Assembly (NCBI GenBank): GCA_030667885.1
Contig: DAOUVA010000276.1
Span: forward strand, 1-6,287
Direction of reading: 5' to 3'
Length of the DNA: 6,287 bases
Source of the DNA: Phycisphaerae bacterium
Lineage (GTDB): Bacteria > Planctomycetota > Phycisphaerae > Sedimentisphaerales > Anaerobacaceae
Within the stretch, counting starts at the first letter, position 1. The number at the start of each line of letters is the position of its first letter. The position numbers were made by a program, and so were the translations under genes. The notes beneath the pieces are model-generated. The model saw only the letters and a program-made list of their open reading frames with translations. It ran no database searches and was not told the origin of the DNA. Shown here in pieces: positions 1 to 4,867 of this stretch.

Positions 1-54
1 CGAAGGAATGACGAATCGGGTTGACATATATGGCTCGATATGTTGAAGTAAACC

Positions 55-95
55 GGTTTTGGGGGCACAGTTAGTGCCCCCAAAACCTTTTCTTT
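55..95 (+). terminator. Strong intrinsic terminator of an upstream gene
   Basis: A perfect 14-bp inverted repeat (55-68 pairing with 74-87) encloses a 5-nt loop, AGTTA. The stem has a run of five G-C pairs and is followed directly by TTTTCTTT (88-95). This is the classic layout of a rho-independent terminator for + strand transcription. Read on the other strand the T-tract is poor (TTTACTT), so it is mainly one-directional. It implies a + strand gene or RNA ending just left of, or within, the first 54 bases. Those 54 bases are too short to identify it: frame 2 stays open to a TGA at 44-46 and frame 1 to a TGA at 22-24. Confidence 0.9.
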
Positions 96-364
96 AAATC
101 TGACATCAGTTCGGGCTCTATACTGATCGATTCGGTATAAGACTACTTAGTTTTAGCGCAAATAAGGACAGGGAATACTAAAAGCATAAAGCCATTTTCT
201 TAACGCATAATACCACTTTTTGCTTAATTATATCCTTTGTTTAACCGGCAGGGGACTTTTGGGAAATTGAGTTGTTACATCCGATATTATAGTGAAAACT
301 GCCCTGAAATGTAATTATAAATTGCTTAATCGATGCTTATTCCGGCAAGTAAAGTGGTTTTTTA
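96..364. other. AT-rich intergenic region, no gene seen
   Basis: This stretch between the upstream terminator and the promoter of the HEAT-repeat gene has no ORF of meaningful length on either strand, and I recognise no RNA gene. It is AT-rich. The only structure noted is the 10-mer ATATTATAGT at 284-293, which recurs exactly at 392-401 over the -10 region of the promoter. It may hold regulatory sites, but nothing specific can be named. Confidence 0.6.
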
Positions 365-393
365 TTGACATGAAAGGTATTTACTGGTAATAT
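365..393 (+). promoter_or_regulatory. Sigma70-type promoter for the HEAT-repeat gene
   Basis: A consensus -35 box TTGACA (365-370) is followed after 17 bp by TAATAT (388-393), four of six matches to TATAAT. A further AT-rich hexamer, TATTAT (393-398), overlaps it and could serve as an alternative -10. Transcription would start near 399-402 and leave a leader of about 160 nt before the HEAT-repeat ATG. The exact -35 and ideal spacing make this the best promoter candidate in the window. It assumes a housekeeping sigma factor with E. coli-like preference. Confidence 0.6.
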
Positions 394-421
394 ATTATAG
401 TTAAAGGTGGTTTTTGTCCAC

Positions 422-550
422 ATGAGCCAGGGCAACAATCGCATCAATACAGCTGTTTTTGGAGGTAAGGGCCGGCAAATCTGGTTCTTTATCTATATTT
501 GTTTTTGGCCGCTGAGCCCTTTTTGTGATAGAAAAGCAGAGAGTTTTTAG
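422..550 (+). CDS. Possible 42-residue leader ORF upstream of the HEAT gene
   Basis: An ATG at 422 opens a 42-residue frame ending at TAG 548-550. An AAAGGTGG purine tract (403-410) lies upstream with an 11-nt gap, longer than ideal; the same octamer precedes the kinase gene at 4868 with better spacing. The product is unrecognised: a polar N-terminal third, a hydrophobic aromatic-rich centre (about residues 20-34) and a charged end. Its stop codon overlaps the AGGAG Shine-Dalgarno (549-553) of the HEAT gene, so translating it could affect initiation downstream. It could be a leader peptide, a tiny membrane protein, or a chance frame in an untranslated leader. Chance cannot be excluded without conservation data. 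Confidence 0.22.
   Translation: MSQGNNRINTAVFGGKGRQIWFFIYICFWPLSPFCDRKAESF
467..524 (+). promoter_or_regulatory. Attenuator-like hairpin in the leader
   Basis: In the leader, AAGGGC (467-472) pairs with GCCCTT (516-521), and CGGC (473-476) with GCCG (508-511), leaving a 4-nt bulge (512-515) and a large apical loop. The right arm runs into a T-tract (520-524), giving a terminator-like shape inside the transcript and inside the small ORF at 422-550. A second GGGC (430-433) could compete for GCCC (516-519), so an alternative fold is possible. The large loop and bulge make it a weak terminator at best. Confidence 0.25.
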
Positions 551-561
551 GAGAAATTTCA

Positions 562-2334
562 ATGTTCAACGGAAAAACTGCCACAGCGATTTTAGCAGTG
601 ACACTTATTGTAGTCAGCGCCGGTTTTGCTCAGACTCTTGAGGAGAACTGGAACCATTTACTGCATTATACCACGATTGGCCGACCCGACTTAGCCAAGG
701 GATATGCACAGGTAGTCCTGCAAGGAAATCCGGACCCTGTAGAATTGCTTGAGCTAACTAAAAAAAATCCCCAGGGTTACGCGATTTTATTACGAGTCAA
801 AGAATTCGCTCCTGATCCTGAATTAGTAGAGTTGAGCGGTAAAATCATCGACCTTATCGAGAAGGGCAGCTATACTCGCCGGGCTGATCCGGGGATTATT
901 GTAGTAGAGATAAAGAGGCTAAGCAGTACTGACCGTGGTTGGTTTACCGCGGTTAAACGGCTTCGCAATGCGGGTGAATACGCGATACCATTTATGCTTG
1001 ATGCCATAGCTGACAATTCCCGCGAAGCGGAACTGCCGGATATCGTACGGGCACTTCCACAAATTGGCAGGGATGCAATAAGACCTCTTGCCGCAGCATT
1101 GCAGACTGATAATGTGGCCCTCAAGGACCAGATAGTACGGGCATTAGGTAAGATTGGTTATCCCCAATCACAGGCCTATCTGAAGTATATTGTCGAAAAC
1201 GACGCTTCGGCAGAAATTCGTCAACTGGCCACAATCAGCCTGATGAAAATTGATCCCGGTGCTTTGAAAATTTCAGCAGCTCAGTTGTTCTTTGAGCTTG
1301 CAGAGAAATACTATTATCATTCGCAATCATTAACTCCTGCTAACGATGCCGAGTTTGCAAATATTTGGTTTTTGGATGCTAATCAGCAGCGATTGACTCG
1401 CGTAGAAGTTCCCGGCAGTTACTTTAACGAGCTTATGGCGATGCGCTGCTGCGAATGGGCGCTCAAAGCCGACGCGGGATTCGGTCCTGCTATTGGACTG
1501 TGGCTGGCTGCCTTTTTCAAAGCCGAGTCCGCCGGTATCGAAACAATGCCCAGTTATTTTGGCCAGAGCCACGCGGATGCACTTGTCTATGCCACCACCG
1601 CCGGAGTTGAATATCTCCATCAGGCTCTTGCAAGGGCGGTAAAAGACAAGAACGCCCATGTCGCCCTTGGTGTTATTGAGGCGTTGGGTACCACCGCCGG
1701 TGAAAAATCCTTGCTTTATCGCATTGGACCCGCTCAACCCCTGCTTGAGGCACTGTCTTTCGATAACATAATGGTAAGATACAGTGCTGCTATAGCAGTA
1801 GCCGCGGCAGGACCAAAAGAGCCTTTCGCCGAAAGTAAGCTCGTCGTAGCGAATTTAGCCGAGGCTTTAGGATCCAAAGCCCAGTTGGACAAACAGATAG
1901 CAGATAGTTATGCCCTGCGGGCTGCTCAAGCTATGCTCAAGTTGGCTCTGTCCAGAAATCCTGTTATCAATTTATCTGCCGCTCAGAATGCCCTTGTAAC
2001 TGCGGTAAATGACGAAAGAAAACAAATCCAGATTTTGTCAGGCCAGATTTTAGCTCATCTCGACAGCCCCGGTGCTCAGCGGGCAATAGCAGCAATGGCC
2101 CTTGATAATAACAATGCCGCTGATGTGCGAATATCGGCGTTTAACTCCCTTGCAACTTCAGCAAAGTTAAACGCAAATATGCTGGTTGATCCGATGGTTG
2201 GCGCGATTTACTCACTTATCAGTTCGACCGATACGCCCACCGAGCTTCGCAGCGCAGCAGCGGCCGCTTACGGAGCGCTTAATCTGCCCAGCCAGAAAGT
2301 AAAGGACCTTATCCTCGACCAGGCAAAAAGTTAA
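562..2334 (+). CDS. Secreted HEAT-repeat protein
   Basis: A 590-residue exported protein of unknown role. Residues 1-23 form a signal peptide: a short basic start (K5), a hydrophobic core about 9-20, and a likely signal peptidase I site after A23 (G-F-A before Q24). The mature protein should act outside the cytoplasmic membrane, probably in the periplasm. Paired amphipathic helices rich in Ala/Leu with conserved Asp, Arg and Gly fit HEAT/Armadillo-type repeats at about 137-232, 360-436 and 492-585. The stretch about 233-335 is less repeat-like, rich in aromatics, with a CC pair at 296-297. No catalytic motif is visible, so it is likely a protein-binding scaffold. The ATG has an AGGAG (549-553) 8 nt upstream, and the signal peptide supports this start. 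It has its own promoter and terminator and appears monocistronic. The repeat class is fairly sure; partner and function are unknown. Confidence 0.85.
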   Translation: MFNGKTATAILAVTLIVVSAGFAQTLEENWNHLLHYTTIGRPDLAKGYAQVVLQGNPDPVELLELTKKNPQGYAILLRVKEFAPDPELVELSGKIIDLIEKGSYTRRADPGIIVVEIKRLSSTDRGWFTAVKRLRNAGEYAIPFMLDAIADNSREAELPDIVRALPQIGRDAIRPLAAALQTDNVALKDQIVRALGKIGYPQSQAYLKYIVENDASAEIRQLATISLMKIDPGALKISAAQLFFELAEKYYYHSQSLTPANDAEFANIWFLDANQQRLTRVEVPGSYFNELMAMRCCEWALKADAGFGPAIGLWLAAFFKAESAGIETMPSYFGQSHADALVYATTAGVEYLHQALARAVKDKNAHVALGVIEALGTTAGEKSLLYRIGPAQPLLEALSFDNIMVRYSAAIAVAAAGPKEPFAESKLVVANLAEALGSKAQLDKQIADSYALRAAQAMLKLALSRNPVINLSAAQNALVTAVNDERKQIQILSGQILAHLDSPGAQRAIAAMALDNNNAADVRISAFNSLATSAKLNANMLVDPMVGAIYSLISSTDTPTELRSAAAAAYGALNLPSQKVKDLILDQAKS

Positions 2335-2343
2335 GACAAAGCC

Positions 2344-2396
2344 GATATCCCTGCGAAAGCAGATATCTTGTTTCAAAATACCGGGAAAATTTCCCG
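2344..2396 (+). other. Two small hairpins in the 3' region of the HEAT gene
   Basis: Just after the HEAT stop codon, GATATC (2344-2349) and TGC (2352-2354) pair with GCA (2359-2361) and GATATC (2362-2367). The loop is a GAAA tetraloop and a CC bulge sits on the left arm. Next, 2382-2396 is a perfect 7+7 inverted repeat (CGGGAAA/TTTCCCG) around a single A. Neither has a T-tract, so they are not intrinsic terminators by themselves. They may stabilise or process the mRNA 3' end ahead of the terminator at 2414. Confidence 0.4.
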
Positions 2397-2413
2397 CACC
2401 TAATTTTGCATAT

Positions 2414-2445
2414 AATGCCCGTTGTTCTCAGCGGGCATTTTTGTT
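2414..2445 (+). terminator. Intrinsic terminator after the HEAT-repeat gene
   Basis: An 11-bp stem (2414-2424 with 2429-2439, one G-U wobble at 2422/2431) closes a TTCT tetraloop. A T-rich tail follows, with T at 2438-2442 and then GTT. It lies 80 nt after the HEAT stop and about 80 nt before the next gene, which separates the two transcription units. The A-rich left flank could also permit some termination on the opposite strand, but no gene is seen there. Confidence 0.8.
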
Positions 2446-2524
2446 ATTATGCGGCAATTCTATTGATAAGCTGACTTGACTTATTGAAAAAAGATATTCA
2501 ATGACTAATTGAAAGGAGTGCTAA

Positions 2525-3805
2525 ATGGCTGTTGATGCTAAGCAGGTATCGGCCTGTCTCGAAGAATGCAAAAAACATCTGACCACAGAGCTTATGCCGT
2601 TCTGGCTGGACCGATGCAAGGACGATAAGAACGGCGGCTTTATTACTCACTTCGATAAGGACGGCAATGATACCGGTGAGGACGAGAAATCGTTAATCGC
2701 CCAGAGCCGTACCGTTTACACAATGGCCTCGGCCCATAGAGCCGGTTACGGCAACGGTAAATGTGCCGAATATGCCAAACACGGTGTCGATTTTCTCATC
2801 GACAAGATGTGGGACACCGAATACGGCGGATTCTTCTGGACGGTGGACCGTAAGGGCAATGTCGCTATCGATAAGAAGATTATTTATGGCTTCAGCTTTG
2901 CTATTTATTCGCTCAGCGAATATACCCTGGCTACGGGTGATCCGAGAGGCGCCGAATACGCCGAGAAGGTTTTCGACCTTATGCAGAAGTACTGTGCCGA
3001 TACGATGTACGGCGGTTATTTTGAGATGTTTCAGAGGAACTGGGACCTGTGCGGGCCGGGAAGCGGCGGGGGGGACAGAAAAACCCTCGATGCCCATATG
3101 CACCTGATGGAGGCGTTTACTACATTGTATGAATGCACCGGCCAAAACGTACACCGCCGAAAATTAATCGAAGATATAGATATCCTTATAAAGAGAATCA
3201 TCCACCCAAAGTACGCCACCGGAATACCACAGTTTACACCCGACTGGCAGATTGCGCCGCAGATAAAGTTCGATATTATATGGGGCTGGGACCGATTCGC
3301 CGAGGGCGGAGAAAAGCCCAACTCCGGAGACAACACCTCAGCCGGTCACAACGTGGAATTTGCATGGCTGCTGGCCCATGCTACGGACATTATGGGCGAA
3401 GGCTTTGATCAATATCGTGACATTATTATAAAGGCGATGGACCATGGAATGACGAACGGTATCGATGACGAATTCGGCGGTGTTTACGTCGAAGGTCCGC
3501 ATGCCGGTGGTGTTTACGACAGGGAAAAAGAGTTCTGGCAGCAGGCGGAAGTTATGATTGGAATGTTGGAGGGGGCGTTGCGCTTCGACCCTGAAAAATA
3601 CTGGCCTGCCTACGTAAACGTGCACCGTTTTGTTTTCGATAAGATGATTAACCATCCCGTAGGTGAGTGGTGGCCGCTGCTTGCCAGAGAGGGCGAACCT
3701 GTCTGGACGCACATGAGCCATTCCTGGAAGGTGAATTATCATACTGTTCGTTGTATGGTACAATCCATAAAACGGCTTGAAAAGTTACTTGAAAAGATTA
3801 AATAA
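2525..3805 (+). CDS. AGE-family sugar epimerase/isomerase (cellobiose 2-epimerase-like)
   Basis: A 426-residue cytoplasmic protein of the N-acylglucosamine 2-epimerase superfamily, an (alpha/alpha)6-barrel. Members interconvert aldoses at C2 or isomerise aldose to ketose: cellobiose, mannose, sulfoquinovose, GlcNAc. Family landmarks run in order: SRT with R62; LDAHMHLMEAF with H191/H193; AGHNVEFAW with H275 and E278; FWQQAE with E342; and a C-terminal HPVGEWW...WKVNYHTVR with H406. H275 and H406 match the acid/base histidine pair of cellobiose 2-epimerases, so it should be active. Length fits the usual 390-430. There is no signal peptide. GAAAGGAG (2511-2518) sits 6 nt before the ATG, a strong ribosome site. 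It is the first gene of an operon with the DHS-like and kinase-phosphatase genes. The exact substrate cannot be read from the sequence; the operon suggests a free sugar destined for phosphorylation. A run of seven G (3068-3074) falls in a glycine loop (about 179-184), with the frame intact. Confidence 0.9.
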   Translation: MAVDAKQVSACLEECKKHLTTELMPFWLDRCKDDKNGGFITHFDKDGNDTGEDEKSLIAQSRTVYTMASAHRAGYGNGKCAEYAKHGVDFLIDKMWDTEYGGFFWTVDRKGNVAIDKKIIYGFSFAIYSLSEYTLATGDPRGAEYAEKVFDLMQKYCADTMYGGYFEMFQRNWDLCGPGSGGGDRKTLDAHMHLMEAFTTLYECTGQNVHRRKLIEDIDILIKRIIHPKYATGIPQFTPDWQIAPQIKFDIIWGWDRFAEGGEKPNSGDNTSAGHNVEFAWLLAHATDIMGEGFDQYRDIIIKAMDHGMTNGIDDEFGGVYVEGPHAGGVYDREKEFWQQAEVMIGMLEGALRFDPEKYWPAYVNVHRFVFDKMINHPVGEWWPLLAREGEPVWTHMSHSWKVNYHTVRCMVQSIKRLEKLLEKIK

Positions 3806-3818
3806 CAGATCTTTATAT

Positions 3819-4850
3819 ATGCAGTACGACGGCAAATACAAAGTTTTTGACATTAATAAAATCAATACGTACCCTTTGAGCACGCGCAGCAACAAGGTCA
3901 CGCTCGATGACCTTATCAAGCCCGGGGACATTGACAATGTTGTTATTGATTTGCCGGATAACATTTGCAGTGATATCGAAACCATTGCCCGGGCGATAGT
4001 CTCATGCCGAAAATCAGACAAGCCCGTTGTTCTTTTTACAGGCGCCCATTTGATAAAAAACGGGCTCGGGCCTTTGCTTGTCGACCTTGTGAATCGCCGC
4101 CTCGTTAGTCTGGTAGCCGGTAACTGTGCTACTGCCATACACGATTTTGAGCTGGCGCTGATAGGCCAAACCAGCGAAAATGTCCCCGATGCTCTCGGCA
4201 AGGGCCGATTTGGAATGGCTTACGAATTTGCTTATATCAACAGTGCTTTGTCCATCGGCAATGAAAACAAACTGGGCGGTGGTGAATCACTCGGCAAAAC
4301 AATCTGTGTCGAAGATTTCCGCAGCCGGGTCCTTGCCTCGGTTGCAAAAGACAATTCACCGTGCAGTTTTAGCCATCCGCAAGTCAGTGTTCTTGCCGCC
4401 TGTTATGAGAATAATATTCCCTTCACCGTTCATGTTGGGATAGGCACCGACGTAATCGATCAGCATCCATCCTTTGACTCTCAGGCCAAAGGCGGATGTT
4501 CCGGCCGGGACTTTCTTATCTATACGAACGAAATAACCAAATTCACAAACGGCGGCGTGATACTTAATATCGGTAGCGCCGTCACGGGCCCGGAAGTCCT
4601 GCTTAAGGCCGTCTCAATGGCCGCCAATGCAGGAAGTGTCCCGAATAATATAATCACCGCCGACTTTGACCTTCGCGCCCATGAGCCCAGGGCGATGGGC
4701 GATGAATCTAAAGAAGGTTATTATTTTCGCGACCAAAAGAGCATTGTAACGCGAATTCCACGGGCCTTTAACGGTAAAGGCTTTTATATACAGGGCGACC
4801 AGAAACAAACATTTCCTCTGCTTTATAAAAAGATTGTAGAACAGTCATAA
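3819..4850 (+). CDS. Deoxyhypusine-synthase-like protein, function unknown
   Basis: A 343-residue protein resembling the deoxyhypusine synthase (DHS) fold, an NAD-binding Rossmann-type family. Landmarks: TGAHLIKNGLGPLLVDL (about 74-90), GNCATAIHDFELALIG (101-116), NIPFTVHVGIGTDVIDQH (199-216, where DHS has its IPVF...DGS segment), NIGSAVTGPEV (250-260) and a C-terminal FPLLYKKIVE matching the DHS FPLL end. The catalytic lysine in DHS (GGGVxKHH) is not seen at the aligned GSAVTGPE, so deoxyhypusine formation is unlikely. Bacteria also lack eIF5A. A frame from TTG 3777 would overlap the epimerase by 29 nt and add 14 residues. I prefer ATG 3819, 13 nt after the epimerase stop, because the MxYDGK-like start fits family members as I recall them. 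Neither start has a clear Shine-Dalgarno, suggesting translational coupling. The real reaction is unknown; an NAD-dependent step on a sugar is inference from neighbours. Confidence 0.75.
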   Translation: MQYDGKYKVFDINKINTYPLSTRSNKVTLDDLIKPGDIDNVVIDLPDNICSDIETIARAIVSCRKSDKPVVLFTGAHLIKNGLGPLLVDLVNRRLVSLVAGNCATAIHDFELALIGQTSENVPDALGKGRFGMAYEFAYINSALSIGNENKLGGGESLGKTICVEDFRSRVLASVAKDNSPCSFSHPQVSVLAACYENNIPFTVHVGIGTDVIDQHPSFDSQAKGGCSGRDFLIYTNEITKFTNGGVILNIGSAVTGPEVLLKAVSMAANAGSVPNNIITADFDLRAHEPRAMGDESKEGYYFRDQKSIVTRIPRAFNGKGFYIQGDQKQTFPLLYKKIVEQS

Positions 4851-4853
4851 ATA

Positions 4854-4861
4854 AAAGGTGG
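4854..4861 (+). promoter_or_regulatory. Ribosome binding site of the kinase-phosphatase gene
   Basis: AAAGGTGG lies 6 nt before the ATG at 4868 and directly after the TAA (4848-4850) of the previous gene. It fixes the start of the kinase-phosphatase frame and indicates independent ribosome loading on the same transcript. The identical octamer occurs at 403-410 before the putative small leader ORF. Confidence 0.6.
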
Positions 4862-4867
4862 TTAACG

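Noticed and set aside
403..561. Known riboswitch class in the HEAT leader
   Set aside because: I looked for familiar cores such as cyclic-di-GMP, cobalamin, SAM and TPP and recognised none. Only the attenuator-like hairpin is supportable.
1330..1737. 135-codon reading frame on the - strand inside the HEAT gene
   Set aside because: It lies wholly within a well-supported coding gene, shows no recognisable domain, and has no independent promoter or ribosome site that I can see. It is a shadow frame.
2476..2505. Promoter for the epimerase operon: TTGACT (2476-2481) as a -35
   Set aside because: At 16-18 bp spacing the best -10 is AATGAC, only three of six consensus matches. A promoter must exist after the terminator at 2414-2445, but I cannot place it with confidence.
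3068..3074. G7 run in the epimerase gene as a frameshift or slippage site
   Set aside because: The frame is intact on both sides with family motifs before and after, and slippage would only truncate the enzyme before its catalytic histidines. No functional benefit is evident.
2693..3154. Antisense frame of 153 codons inside the epimerase gene, with similar ones at 3338-3763 and 3785-4201
   Set aside because: The + strand frames carry clear family motifs through these stretches, and the antisense products look like low-quality composition-driven sequence.
3776..3796. Direct repeat CTTGAAAAG twice at the end of the epimerase gene
   Set aside because: It encodes a simple charged C-terminal helix (LEK-LLEK) and is explained by the amino-acid repeat. 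No insertion or attachment-site signs accompany it.
3819..4850. Annotating the second operon gene as a genuine deoxyhypusine synthase
   Set aside because: The catalytic lysine is not seen at its expected position, and the expected substrate eIF5A is not bacterial. Only the fold-level resemblance is supported.
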